A stretch of 64,000 bases of DNA from contig NZ_CP048286.1 in NCBI RefSeq assembly GCF_010365285.1, positions 3,979,501 through 4,043,500 of the forward strand, in the 5' to 3' direction. Of the stretch, positions 1 through 9,256 are shown in pieces. A model generated the notes under the pieces. The model had not been told where the DNA came from. It saw only the letters and a program-made list of their open reading frames with translations, and did not search any database. The position numbers and the translations under genes were made by a program. Positions within the stretch are counted from its first letter, which is position 1. Each line of letters starts with the position of its first letter. This DNA comes from Paenibacillus rhizovicinus (GTDB lineage Bacteria; Bacillota; Bacilli; Paenibacillales; Paenibacillaceae).

Positions 1-741
1 CAAATCGACGAGAAGGTCGCGCAGGGGCGTTACTTCTCCATGCTCTACCAGGCAGGCGATATGTCCGGACCGAACGGCCAGCTGTACAAGGATGATCCGA
101 ATTCGGCCTACATCGCCATCGACGGGCCGGCCAATGCGAATATGGATGCGCCGACGCTGACGGGCCCCGGTATCTCCGGATGGACGCTGACGCTGATTTC
201 GAAAAACGTGAAGGATAAGGCGCGGGCGATCCAGTTCCTGAGCTACATGCTGAGCGAAGAAGGCCAACGTGACTTGTATTTGGGGGAGAAGGGCGTCACG
301 TACGATACGATCGACGGCAAAGACCAGTTCCTTCCGAAGATCACGGAGCTGAAACAGAAGGACCCCGATGCATATGGCAAGGAGTATGGGCTTGAGAGCT
401 CTTATTGGATGCTGATGGATTTCAACCTGACGCTGCCATGGCAGACGCCCGTCGTGGAGCCGGACTTGCAGACGAAGGAATGGACGAAGGGCAAGATCTC
501 CAACTTCTCCGCCTTCGATCTGATCAATCCGTCGGGCCAATCCGAGGAAGGCGTGGCCGCGGGCAAGATCGCGCTGCTCTGGGGCGATACGCTGCCGAAG
601 CTGCTGCTGGCCAAGTCGGAGGATGAATTCGACACCGTGTTCAGCGAATTCCTCGAGAAGCGGAATACCTACGGCTACGAGAAAGTCATGGCTTACCGCG
701 AGGCGAAATACGAGGATAACGTCAAGAAGCTCGGCCAATAA
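1..741 (+). CDS. Extracellular sugar-binding lipoprotein of an ABC transporter, C-terminal part
   Basis: The reading frame is open from the first base, so the signal peptide, lipobox and N-terminal lobe lie outside the window; about 246 residues are visible. The fragment has the look of a family-1 solute-binding protein of the LplA/YtcQ type: a stretch resembling GPGISGWTLTLISKNVKDK, the helix around AIQFLSYMLSEEGQ typical of the hinge side, and a C-terminal helical tail ending in KKLGQ. Such proteins deliver oligosaccharides to CUT1 permeases. A YesM/YesN pair and two mannanases lie downstream on the same strand, so manno-oligosaccharide is the likely ligand; that is inference from context. 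The family call is fairly safe, the ligand is not. Confidence 0.85.
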   Translation, partial: QIDEKVAQGRYFSMLYQAGDMSGPNGQLYKDDPNSAYIAIDGPANANMDAPTLTGPGISGWTLTLISKNVKDKARAIQFLSYMLSEEGQRDLYLGEKGVTYDTIDGKDQFLPKITELKQKDPDAYGKEYGLESSYWMLMDFNLTLPWQTPVVEPDLQTKEWTKGKISNFSAFDLINPSGQSEEGVAAGKIALLWGDTLPKLLLAKSEDEFDTVFSEFLEKRNTYGYEKVMAYREAKYEDNVKKLGQ

Positions 742-752
742 CGCGGTCTGTC

Positions 753-825
753 GGGCGGTACGCGCGAAGAAGCTTCGAGGGCGGCGGCAATGCCGGTCTC
801 GAAGGGCTTCATCGCGCGGCCGCCC
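753..825 (+). other. Long imperfect intergenic stem-loop
   Basis: Left arm 753-779 (GGGCGGTACGCGCG...) pairs with right arm 798-825 over nearly its whole length, with a few mismatches and a bulge. No T-run follows. It sits between the binding-protein gene and the kinase gene, where such hairpins often stabilise the upstream message or act as weak attenuators. Confidence 0.5.
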
Positions 826-877
826 GCTGGTAGAATAGGAAGGGTATTCCATTCCAATGAAATAGGGAAGTGATCCC

Positions 878-2797
878 TTGCCTGCCTTCTTGAAGCATGC
901 TGTACAGAAGCTCTCCTCCAGGCTCGAACGGATGTCGATCCAGAATCGGCTGATTGCGGCTTACCTCGTCGTGATGCTGATTCCGATGATGATCATCTCC
1001 GTCTATGTATTCAATGAATTCTATGTTGGGAACATCAACGGCCTGGCTCGCGCGAGAGAGGCCGAGATGCAGCTGGAGCAGCTTAGCATCCGCAACAACA
1101 TGGAATCGCTCGAGCGCATGGCGCAGCTGACCCTGTCGGATCAGAGCATAATCGCCTATCTGGCTCGCGAAGACGAACCGAAGACGGAAGAGCTGATCGC
1201 TTTCAACAAGACGACGATCGCCAATCTGTCGCGGTTACAGTATAACAATCCGACGATTCACAGCCTGCGCGTCTATTTCGACAATCCGAGGATTTACGAG
1301 GCGTGGCCTTTGCTATTGCGCGAGAGCCGCATTGCCGGGCAGGCGTGGTACGGCGGGGTCAGGCAGCTGGGTGTCAAGGAACGCTGGTCGATCTTCGCAA
1401 CGGAGAACGATCCGTTCATCACGACGGAACAGAAGCCGACGCCGCTCGTCTCGCTCTTCAAGGAGGCGAACATTCCGCTCGGCAATCATCTCGGCATCGT
1501 GGAGGTCGATATGCTGATGTCGGATTTCTTCCCGAAGACGTTCAGTCCGATCGGGCAGGCGAATTCGCAGATGTACGTCGTGTCCGGCGACGGACAGGTG
1601 TACGTTAACGACCGGAACGATTTTGCGTTCCAAACCGGCCTTACGCCGTCGAAAGTCAAGGAGCAGCTGCAACTTTTCGCTGCACCTGACAGTAACCGCT
1701 TTCAATTCTCCTACGGCGGCAAGCCGTACCTATGCCTCTACTCGCAGGTGGAGCTGCTGGACGCCAGGCTCGTTCAAGTGGTCTCGCTGGACAGCGTGCT
1801 CTCCAGCGTGCAAGGCATTCGGAACAAGATCATTATCGCGAACGTGATCTTGATGGTATTGCTGACGGCAGCGACTTATTTGATCAACGCCTTCATTTTG
1901 AAGAAGCTCCGCGTTCTGAGCGAATCCATGAAACGGGTCAACCGAGGCGACTTCGAGGTGTCGATTCCGATCAAAGGAAGCGGCGAGGTCGGGGAGCTTG
2001 CCCATCATTTCCGAAAAATGCTGCAGAAGATCAAGGGGTTGATCGCCGAGGCGGTCAAGAAGAACGCCGCGACCAAAGAAGTGGAGTTGAAGTCGCTCCG
2101 CAATCAGATCGATTCGCATTTTCTCTACAACACGCTGGAGAATATCAAGATGATGGCCGAGGTGGAACGGCAGGACAAGATCTCCAATGCGCTCACCTCG
2201 CTCGGCGGCCTTATGAGATACAATCTCAATTGGTCCGGGGACTATATCCGCTTGAAGGACGAAATCGCGCATATCGTGAACTACGTCGCCATTATGAACA
2301 TCCGTTACAATCAGCTCATCGATCTGCGTATGGAGATTGCTCCGAAGTACGAGGAGCATGAGGTGCTCAAAATGTCGCTTCAGCCGATCGTGGAGAATGC
2401 CGTCAAATACGGCATGGAAACGGGACGCCGGAGAAAAGGCATCGTCATCACCATCTCCTGCAGGGAAGACGGGAAAACGACATACATCGAAATCAGCGAT
2501 AACGGCGGCCGGCTGTCGGCAGGCAAGCTGGAGGAGATCCAGCGCAAGCTTGCCATGGACGACGCCGAACTGGACCGCGAGAACGGTCGTATACCGACGC
2601 TTCGAGGAGCGAATAACGGAGGCAGCGGCATCGGACTTCGCAATGTGCATCAGCGGTTGCAGCTCTTCTATGGCAGGGAGTATGGGCTTGCCGTTACGTG
2701 CGCCGAGGGTGAGTGGACGGCCGTTACGCTGAAAATTCCTTATCTCATTCTATCGGGAGGCGTTGCGGAGCATGCGAAACTTATTGATCGTCGATGA
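878..2797 (+). CDS. YesM-like sensor histidine kinase
   Basis: 639 aa from a TTG start (AGGGAAGTGA just upstream). Order of parts: first membrane segment at about residues 27-47, a long extracellular sensor region, a second membrane segment at about 317-339, a HAMP linker, then the His_kinase domain with LRNQIDSHFLYNTLEN (His414 is the phospho-accepting residue; the family usually has NPHF, here DSHF) and a GHKL ATPase with PIVENAVKYG, DNGG and GSGIGLRNV. YesM-type kinases phosphorylate YesN-type AraC regulators and usually control a neighbouring sugar ABC transporter or polysaccharide hydrolases. The gene overlaps the regulator gene and is followed by two mannanases, so it probably senses mannan fragments, perhaps through the binding protein. 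Confidence 0.92.
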   Translation: MPAFLKHAVQKLSSRLERMSIQNRLIAAYLVVMLIPMMIISVYVFNEFYVGNINGLARAREAEMQLEQLSIRNNMESLERMAQLTLSDQSIIAYLAREDEPKTEELIAFNKTTIANLSRLQYNNPTIHSLRVYFDNPRIYEAWPLLLRESRIAGQAWYGGVRQLGVKERWSIFATENDPFITTEQKPTPLVSLFKEANIPLGNHLGIVEVDMLMSDFFPKTFSPIGQANSQMYVVSGDGQVYVNDRNDFAFQTGLTPSKVKEQLQLFAAPDSNRFQFSYGGKPYLCLYSQVELLDARLVQVVSLDSVLSSVQGIRNKIIIANVILMVLLTAATYLINAFILKKLRVLSESMKRVNRGDFEVSIPIKGSGEVGELAHHFRKMLQKIKGLIAEAVKKNAATKEVELKSLRNQIDSHFLYNTLENIKMMAEVERQDKISNALTSLGGLMRYNLNWSGDYIRLKDEIAHIVNYVAIMNIRYNQLIDLRMEIAPKYEEHEVLKMSLQPIVENAVKYGMETGRRRKGIVITISCREDGKTTYIEISDNGGRLSAGKLEEIQRKLAMDDAELDRENGRIPTLRGANNGGSGIGLRNVHQRLQLFYGREYGLAVTCAEGEWTAVTLKIPYLILSGGVAEHAKLIDRR

Positions 2798-4385
2798 TGA
2801 ACAGCAAATCCGCCAAGGGCTCCAGGCAATGATCGAGCGGGAGTTTCCGGAGGAGTACGAGATATCGCTCGCGGAAGACGGAGAAGAAGCGCTTGAGATA
2901 CACCGGGAGCGCCCTGCGGACCTGGTTATTACGGATATCCGCATGCCCGGGATGGACGGGATCGCGTTAATTCAAGAGCTGCAAGCGGGGAATCCGAAGC
3001 CGGCGGTCATGATTCTGAGCGGCTATGACGATTTTCGATATGCGAAGGAAGCGATCAAGTGCGAGGTGAAGGAGTACCTGCTGAAGCCGGTCGTGCGGGA
3101 CGATCTGTTCGGGGCGGTTCGCCGGATCGGAGAGGCGCTGGCGCGCAGCGAGCATGCCGCCGAGCGGCTGAAGCAGTCCGATCGGATGATGGAGGAGCTG
3201 CGTGCCAGCCGGCTGAACAACATCTTCATGAATGCGCAGCTGGAAGCGGACGAAGTGCGCCGACTGTGCGAGAGCGTGGAGCTGGGCCGTTTCCAGGGCG
3301 AGTATTATATTGGGTTGATCGCGCTGTCGGAGCTGGATAGCCTGACGGTGAAGCGGGATATGATGCTCCAATGTTTCTTATCCATGATGGATGCCTGTAA
3401 CGACGGGAGTATCGAGGATGGGGAGCCGGGTTGCGTTCGCGTGCTGGACAAAGACGCGAGGTTAGTTCTGATCACGCAGGCAGCGGGGGTATTGGAATGC
3501 CTGGCTGTCCGGGCGTCGCAATGCGGTTATGGGAATTTTCGGATGGGCGTCAGCGGGAAGGCGGAGGATTTGGCATCGCTTCGGGTGCATTATTTGGAAG
3601 CGGTCAAAGCGCTGAAGTATGGATTCATTCATCCGGAATCGATTCTCATTCCCTTCGGCAGCATCGAGCACAAGGAAAGAAGCTATCAGCTTCCTCTCGA
3701 CCGCATCCGCAAAATCGCCAATATGCTGGGCACCAGCAGGGTGCAAGAGATGAAGGCGCTGCTTCATGAAGTGCTGGACCGAGAGGCTGTCGGCAAGTAC
3801 GACATTTCGTACGCGGAGAAGCTGAGCGGCTCGCTCAACGAGCTTGTCTTCGACCGGGTGTTTCAGCTGTACGGCGAAGAGACGATCGAGATTTTGCGCA
3901 TGTACAAGAAGGTCGGAAGCCTGTACGGCTGCGGCTCCTTCGATGCCTATGCGTATGGCGTCGAGCGTCTTCTCGAGCAGCTGAACGAATTCGTGTCCAC
4001 GATGAAGGGCATTCATGTCGATCAGAAGGAAATGAAGCAGGCCATCGCCTATATCGAAGAACATTACGCCAAGGACCTCAGCATGACGATGGTGTCCAAC
4101 CATGTGTCGTTAAACTATACGTATTTCAGTCAATCGTTCAAAGCGTTCACGGGCGAAAATTTCCTTACCTACTTGAAGCGCATGCGCATCTCGCGGGCCA
4201 AGCAGCTTCTCGAGACGACGGACGAGAAAATCGCGCGGATCGGAGAGCGCGTCGGGTTCGGAAATTCGAAGCATTTTACGAGGGCGTTCAGGGAGATGGA
4301 AGGAATCTCGCCGGGAGAATACAGGGACAAGCGAGAACCGCTGGAACATTCAGAACCGGCTGCGAACCGGACGGAAGGGAGGTGA
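2772..4385 (+). CDS. YesN-like response regulator, AraC-family output
   Basis: 537 aa from the ATG at 2772; an in-frame TTG at 2763 lies too close to the GGGAGG at 2755-2760. The N-terminal receiver domain starts MRNLLIVDDE, with the phospho-acceptor in VITDIRMPGMDG (Asp55) and the conserved Lys in YLLKPV (Lys105). A long helical linker follows, then a C-terminal AraC/XylS double helix-turn-helix (about residues 425-525) with the signature around ARIGERVGFGNSKHFTRAFR. Translation is coupled to the kinase gene by a 26-base overlap. It is the expected activator of the two GH26 genes that follow. No operator could be assigned. Confidence 0.93.
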   Translation: MRNLLIVDDEQQIRQGLQAMIEREFPEEYEISLAEDGEEALEIHRERPADLVITDIRMPGMDGIALIQELQAGNPKPAVMILSGYDDFRYAKEAIKCEVKEYLLKPVVRDDLFGAVRRIGEALARSEHAAERLKQSDRMMEELRASRLNNIFMNAQLEADEVRRLCESVELGRFQGEYYIGLIALSELDSLTVKRDMMLQCFLSMMDACNDGSIEDGEPGCVRVLDKDARLVLITQAAGVLECLAVRASQCGYGNFRMGVSGKAEDLASLRVHYLEAVKALKYGFIHPESILIPFGSIEHKERSYQLPLDRIRKIANMLGTSRVQEMKALLHEVLDREAVGKYDISYAEKLSGSLNELVFDRVFQLYGEETIEILRMYKKVGSLYGCGSFDAYAYGVERLLEQLNEFVSTMKGIHVDQKEMKQAIAYIEEHYAKDLSMTMVSNHVSLNYTYFSQSFKAFTGENFLTYLKRMRISRAKQLLETTDEKIARIGERVGFGNSKHFTRAFREMEGISPGEYRDKREPLEHSEPAANRTEGR

Positions 4386-4490
4386 TGGGCCGCCGAACAT
4401 GAGATTGTCGTCGATGAACCGTTTTAACCGCAGCAGGAACGTTACGGGATGAAACGCAAGTCCAAGCTTATTCACAAGGAGGAACTTTTG

Positions 4491-6341
4491 ATGATGCAAG
4501 CTTTCGACACGACGGGTCGTGTCCGTATTCCTAGAAGAATCAGGAGGCCGTTATTGGCGGCGCTGGCGCTTTGCATGATGGTGGCAGCGCTCGCTTTTCC
4601 TTCGGCGGCCAACGCGGCTCCGCCCGTTAACCCAAGCGCAACGGATAACGCGAAAGCGGTACTTAACTACTTATACAGCGTTTCAGGCAATCATATCTTG
4701 TCCGGTCAGCATAATTATACCGAGGATCCTGCCGGCTGGTCGGCGCAGGCCGCGTCCGTGACGGGAAAGGCGCCTGCCGTATGGGGCAACGATTTCGCAT
4801 GGGACGATTACGCGACGAGCCGCCAAGGCGTCGTCGACGAAGCGATCAATCAATGGCAGCAAGGCTCGCTCGTGACGCTTAGCTGGCATCAGCAGAAGCC
4901 GAACGATCCTGCGAACGCCGGCTGGGGCAGCGTTCAGGGCTGGTACACGGAGCAAGAGATGACCGATCTCGTGACGCCGGGCACCACCCTTTACAATCAA
5001 TGGCTGACCAAGGTCGACGAGATCGCGGGCTACTTGCAGCAGCTGAAGAACGCGAACGTTCCGGTGCTGTGGCGTCCCTATCACGAGAATAACGCCAGCT
5101 GGTTCTGGTGGGGCGGCCGTCCGGCGCTGTTCAAGCAGCTGTGGATGAACATGTACGATCGCTTCACGAACTACCATCACCTCGACAACCTGATCTGGGT
5201 ATGGTCCGCGGCGTCGAATAACGATTGGGCGGAGCCGCTGGCGGATTACTATCCGGGCAACGCTTACGTCGACGTGCTGGGCCAGGATGTTTACGACGGC
5301 TTCCAGCAAGCGTACTACAATGAACTGGTCACGGTCGCGAACGGCAAGCCGATCGCGCTCACCGAGAACGGCAAGATGCCGGACGCGTCGACGCTGGTCA
5401 ATCAGCCGCTGTATACCTACTTCCTGATCTGGGGGGATCATCTGTACTCGGAGAACTCCGCTTCGGAAATTCAGGGAACCTACAACGACTCGCATGTCAT
5501 TACGCGAGACGAAGTCAGCATTCCGCCGCTTCCCGGCAACGGAGAAGTGGACATCGACGATACCGCGACGGGTACGGGCATCAATAAGTACACCTATTCG
5601 GGCTCGTGGAGCACCAGTGCGGGCGCGGCCAAGTTTGGCGGCAGCGATCACTATTCCGCGACGACGAACGACTACTATCAAGTTTCGTTTAACGGCACCA
5701 AGGTGAAGCTCTACGGGTCCAAGGACGCCCACCACGGCATAGCCGCCGTATCCATCGACGGGGGCGCGGAGACGAATGTCGACTTCTATGCGGTTTCCCG
5801 GGCGGACAATACGCTTTTATGGACCAGTCCGACGCTCGCCGCCGGGAACCATACGCTGAAGGTGCGGGTGACCGGCTCGAAGAACGCGGCATCCACTTGG
5901 ACGGTCATTACGGCGGACCGCGTATCGGTCACCGCAGCTACGCAGACGACCATCAACGACGCCACGACGGGAACGGGCCAGAACCAGTTCGAATACGTCG
6001 GCGGATGGAGCGCCAGCACGGGCTCGGCCGTCAAATATAACGGCGACGATCACTACTCCGGCAACACGAACGATTATTATCAGGTCCGTTTCAACGGCAC
6101 GCGCATCGAGCTGTACGGCACGAAGGACGTCCATCACGGCATCGCAGCGGTATCCGTCGACGGCGGAGCGGAGACGAACGTGGACTTCTACGCGTCATCC
6201 CGCATCGATAACACGCTCGTTTGGAGCAGCCCGACGCTGGCGGCCGGCAATCATATCGTGAAGGTGCGGGTAACCGGCTCGAAGAACGCCGCTTCGACCT
6301 GGACCGTCGTTACGGCCGACCGGGCCGTCGTCACCTCTTAG
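4491..6341 (+). CDS. Secreted GH26 beta-mannanase with two C-terminal sugar-binding modules
   Basis: The start is the ATG at 4491, eight bases after AAGGAGG (4476-4482); longer frames from 4449 lack a ribosome site. 616 aa. A signal peptide has a twin-Arg-like basic head (RIPRRIRR), a hydrophobic core and an ANA-APP cleavage region near residue 43. The GH26 catalytic domain (about 50-345) contains WRPYHENN, where Glu199 is the acid/base, and ALTENG, where Glu292 is the nucleophile. Two tandem modules of about 130 residues follow (about 352-482 and 484-616), each with NDYYQV, LYG, HGIAAVS and GGAETNVDFY. They look like galactose-binding-type beta-sandwiches. GH26 enzymes cleave internal beta-1,4-mannosidic bonds. 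The modules probably tether the enzyme to substrate. Confidence 0.93.
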   Translation: MMQAFDTTGRVRIPRRIRRPLLAALALCMMVAALAFPSAANAAPPVNPSATDNAKAVLNYLYSVSGNHILSGQHNYTEDPAGWSAQAASVTGKAPAVWGNDFAWDDYATSRQGVVDEAINQWQQGSLVTLSWHQQKPNDPANAGWGSVQGWYTEQEMTDLVTPGTTLYNQWLTKVDEIAGYLQQLKNANVPVLWRPYHENNASWFWWGGRPALFKQLWMNMYDRFTNYHHLDNLIWVWSAASNNDWAEPLADYYPGNAYVDVLGQDVYDGFQQAYYNELVTVANGKPIALTENGKMPDASTLVNQPLYTYFLIWGDHLYSENSASEIQGTYNDSHVITRDEVSIPPLPGNGEVDIDDTATGTGINKYTYSGSWSTSAGAAKFGGSDHYSATTNDYYQVSFNGTKVKLYGSKDAHHGIAAVSIDGGAETNVDFYAVSRADNTLLWTSPTLAAGNHTLKVRVTGSKNAASTWTVITADRVSVTAATQTTINDATTGTGQNQFEYVGGWSASTGSAVKYNGDDHYSGNTNDYYQVRFNGTRIELYGTKDVHHGIAAVSVDGGAETNVDFYASSRIDNTLVWSSPTLAAGNHIVKVRVTGSKNAASTWTVVTADRAVVTS

Positions 6342-6444
6342 CGGAGCGGGTTTCGCGTCGCGACCCGGGCGTATGCGGCGAACCGGATTCGCCCCGCCGC
6401 GCGCAGGGATACGACCGGTTTTTGAATTCGAAGGAGGTTATCGG

Positions 6445-7470
6445 ATGCAGAAGATGTTCAACGCCATGAAGCGAGGCTTCTTGGCAGTAGCCGCAGTGAC
6501 CGTCATTTTCTCGAGCTTTCAGGGGCCGGCTCCGGCATCGGCTGCCCCTCGCTGGTCCAATCCGAATATGACCAAGGAAGCGCGGGAAGTGCTGAAGTAC
6601 TTGTACAATCAATCGGGCAAAGGAATCCTGTCCGGCCAGCACAATTATGTCGACGCGCCCAATGACTGGTCGAACAAGGCGGCTGAGATTACAGGCGAAT
6701 ATCCCGCCGTATGGGGCAATGATTTTGCCTGGGGCGAAGTATCCTCCATGCGCCAATCCGTCGTCGATGCCGCCATCGACGCATGGAACCACGGCTCGCT
6801 CGTGACGCTGAGCTGGCACGCGGAGAAGCCGGACGCGCCGGACAACGCCGGCTGGTGGGACGTGCAAAGCTGGTATACGGACGAAGAAATGTTGGAGGTC
6901 GTGACGCCGGGCACGGAGAAATACAAGCAATGGGAGAAGAAGGCCGACGAGATCGCCGGCTACCTCGGGCAGCTGCAGGCGGCTGGCGTTCCCGTCATCT
7001 GGCGGCCGTACCACGAGAACAATGCCGGCTTCTTCTGGTGGGGCGGTCGGCCGGAACTCGTGAAGCGGCTGTGGGCTAATTTATACGATCGCTTTACGAA
7101 GGTTCACCATTTGAACAATCTGATCTGGAACTACAATACAGCCTCCTACAATGAATGGTCGCTTCCCGTCGACGATTTCTATCCCGGCGATCGGTATGTG
7201 GATATGGTGTCCGTGGACATCTACGACGCCTTCAAGCAATCCTACTACGAGGATACGCTCCGCATCGCGAACGGCAAACCGATCGCGATCGGCGAATGCG
7301 GCACGCTCCCGGATATCGAACTGATCCAGACCGCGCAGCCGCTGTATACGTATTTCCTGGGTTGGGGCAATATGCTTACGGGCAGCAACTCGTACGAGCA
7401 TATCAATGACGTGTACGATCATCCGTATACGACAAACAAGGATGAGGTCAAGCGTTCCGTATTCAAGTAA
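6445..7470 (+). CDS. Secreted GH26 beta-mannanase, single domain
   Basis: The start is the ATG at 6445 behind AAGGAGG (6431-6437). 341 aa with a signal peptide (cleavage near ASA-APR, about residue 33) and one GH26 domain. It is a close paralogue of the preceding enzyme: WRPYHENN gives Glu191 (acid/base) and AIGECG gives Glu284 (nucleophile). It lacks the two binding modules, so it may act on soluble manno-oligosaccharides while the modular enzyme attacks polymer; that division of labour is inference. It is probably co-transcribed from the same unit as the two-component genes, since the gap to the first mannanase is only about 100 bases. Confidence 0.93.
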   Translation: MQKMFNAMKRGFLAVAAVTVIFSSFQGPAPASAAPRWSNPNMTKEAREVLKYLYNQSGKGILSGQHNYVDAPNDWSNKAAEITGEYPAVWGNDFAWGEVSSMRQSVVDAAIDAWNHGSLVTLSWHAEKPDAPDNAGWWDVQSWYTDEEMLEVVTPGTEKYKQWEKKADEIAGYLGQLQAAGVPVIWRPYHENNAGFFWWGGRPELVKRLWANLYDRFTKVHHLNNLIWNYNTASYNEWSLPVDDFYPGDRYVDMVSVDIYDAFKQSYYEDTLRIANGKPIAIGECGTLPDIELIQTAQPLYTYFLGWGNMLTGSNSYEHINDVYDHPYTTNKDEVKRSVFK

Positions 7471-7659
7471 CCGACGCCGGAGGCGGCGTGAAGCCGCTTG
7501 CTTCCCTCGGAAAGCAAGCGCAAAGGCGGGAGCGTAATTGGCGTGCCTCGTCTGTGCTTCTGGAAGAGGATGCGATTTCGATTGACTGCCGACGACCGGC
7601 CGAATGGAAATCCGTCATTCATCATTGAACCGATCATCGTAAAAAGGCACGTAAAGCTA

Positions 7660-7697
7660 GAGGCACAGTCTCGTCGATCATGACGAGACTGTGCCTC
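7660..7697. terminator. Perfect 16-bp hairpin terminator between convergent genes
   Basis: Arms 7660-7675 (GAGGCACAGTCTCGTC) and 7682-7697 are perfectly complementary around a 6-base loop, followed by TTT on the + strand. It lies between the mannanase unit and the leftward YnfA-family gene and could serve both. The rest of 7471-7748 shows no convincing gene. Confidence 0.75.
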
Positions 7698-7748
7698 TTT
7701 GGCAGGCGCGGCTATACAGCGGGAGGGCTTTGGATGAGTATGCCCGAG

Positions 7749-8078
7749 TTACGCCGGTCGGGGCGCCCACAACATGATGGATACCCCTGCAATGCAGACG
7801 GCGGCGCCGATCCAATCGTAGGTATCCGGCGTTTTGCGGTCGACGAGCCAGCCCCACAGCACGGCGAGTACGATGAACACGCCGCCGTAGGCGGCATAGA
7901 CGCGCCCGAACGAGGGGAAACTTTGAAACGTCGGTATGACGCCATAGGCGACCAGTACGAGGCTGCCGACGAGTCCGAACCAGAGCGGCTTGGCTTCCTT
8001 GAGCCATAGCCAGACGAGATAGCCTCCGCCGATTTCGGCAAGGCCGGCCAGCAGGAAGAGCAGGATAGCGATGATCAC
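7749..8078 (-). CDS. YnfA/UPF0060 family small membrane protein
   Basis: 109 aa, four hydrophobic helices, starting [20 protein letters not shown] and ending WAPRPA. The membrane-embedded Glu in [11 protein letters not shown] and the [11 protein letters not shown] and PDTYDWIGA segments are hallmarks of the UPF0060/YnfA family, a distant relative of the small multidrug resistance transporters. AAAGGAG lies upstream of the ATG. It is read leftwards, just downstream of the ArsR-GHKL gene, with only about 20 bases between them, so the two may be co-transcribed. The substrate is unknown. Confidence 0.88.
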   Translation of the reverse strand: MIIAILLFLLAGLAEIGGGYLVWLWLKEAKPLWFGLVGSLVLVAYGVIPTFQSFPSFGRVYAAYGGVFIVLAVLWGWLVDRKTPDTYDWIGAAVCIAGVSIMLWAPRPA

Positions 8079-8099
8079 AGGCTAGACTCCTTTCGGTAG

Positions 8100-9227
8100 T
8101 TAGGCATGGACATGGATGTTCAAGGCCGGATAAGCCGAGCGGATGGCCCCGAAGCGTGCCTCGATCTGGGCGATGTCGAAACGTCCGGAGAACAGTTCCG
8201 GGTCCGGTTCGAACGTTACGCTAGTTCCGGTCTCGGCGGTTAGGCCTATGACGAACAGCGGGTGCTGAGGGATGCCGTTCTTGTAGCTTTGGCGCGAAAT
8301 CTTGCCTTCCCGCCGAACTTCCACCTGCAGCTGAGCGGACATTGCATTGACGACGGGCATCGTGATGCCTTTGGCGCTGCCTGGGGCCGTGACTTCCGCG
8401 CTTCGGGCGGTCAACTGCTGAAGATCGGTCATGACGGAGTGCAGCCAGGTTCGGCCTGTTCCGCCGAGCAGCGTGGTCGGAATGCCGCGGCCGTTATCCG
8501 CGATCGTGGCGGAAGCGCCGTGAAGGAACAGGTGGATGTCGGTGCAATGCCCGCCCTCGTATTCCATCAGGGAATTTTCCAGCACAGCCCAAAGCAGGAC
8601 ATGCGGGTCGTGCCCGCCCGCATCGGCCGACCCGAGATAATCGCCTGCGCGTTCCTGGGCTGCGGTCATTTCGATATAGTCGCTCGTGTCGCTGAGATCG
8701 TTCGCCGCCGCGAGCAGCATGAGAATCGGAAGCATCCGCTGCGGCTGCACGATGTAGTCGCCGCCTCGCTCCTCCTGCCGCAGCAGATCGGCCCCGGCCA
8801 TTGCTTTAATATGATGGTACAGCTGTCCGGTCGTTCCCATCTGAAGCTGATCGACCAAGGCGTTGCCGGTCTGCGGCTTCACGAGCAGCGCGCGCAGGAT
8901 GTCCAGCCGCTGCTTATGGCCAAGCGCCGCCAAAATCTTGGCCGCACGCTCGCTGTCGAATTGCAGCAGCAGCTCGACGGCCCGCTCCTGCGGTTCCCAT
9001 TTCAGCAGCCCCTGCTCATGACCGAAAGTGCCGGCGTAGTGAAGCGCGCCGCGCAGTCCATCCGACCCGAGTTCGTCGTGATTCGCGGCAGTATCACCAG
9101 CGATGGTCGGGCTTGCGTGGGCGCCGTTCCTTGCTCGTTCCGCAAACGCCCGTTCGATCTGCGTCTGCATCAGGGCAACCTGTGTTTTCAATTCATCGAG
9201 CTCGGCTCCGAAATCGCGTTCATTCAT
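8100..9227 (-). CDS. ArsR-type winged-helix protein fused to a GyrB-like GHKL domain
   Basis: 375 aa from the ATG at 9227, six bases after TGAGGTG; a GTG nine bases earlier overlaps that site. Residues 1-35 form a probable coiled coil. A winged helix follows (about 70-175: LGHKQRLDILRALL, NALVDQLQMGTTGQLYHHIK, ADLLRQEERGGDY). The last 175 residues resemble the ATP-binding domain of gyrase B: CTDIHLFLH, IADNGRGIPT, VVNAMSAQL, REGKISRQSYKNG, GTSVTFEPDPELF. Compared with GyrB as I recall it, the catalytic Glu is Ala (WAVLENS, where GyrB has FEVVDN) and the ATP-lid GGLHGVG motif is degenerate (APGSAKG). It may be a nucleotide-sensing regulator rather than an ATPase. The fold assignment is strong; the role is unknown. 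Confidence 0.85.
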   Translation of the reverse strand: MNERDFGAELDELKTQVALMQTQIERAFAERARNGAHASPTIAGDTAANHDELGSDGLRGALHYAGTFGHEQGLLKWEPQERAVELLLQFDSERAAKILAALGHKQRLDILRALLVKPQTGNALVDQLQMGTTGQLYHHIKAMAGADLLRQEERGGDYIVQPQRMLPILMLLAAANDLSDTSDYIEMTAAQERAGDYLGSADAGGHDPHVLLWAVLENSLMEYEGGHCTDIHLFLHGASATIADNGRGIPTTLLGGTGRTWLHSVMTDLQQLTARSAEVTAPGSAKGITMPVVNAMSAQLQVEVRREGKISRQSYKNGIPQHPLFVIGLTAETGTSVTFEPDPELFSGRFDIAQIEARFGAIRSAYPALNIHVHA

Positions 9228-9256
9228 TCTAGTCACCTCACGATAGGATGGTTAAG

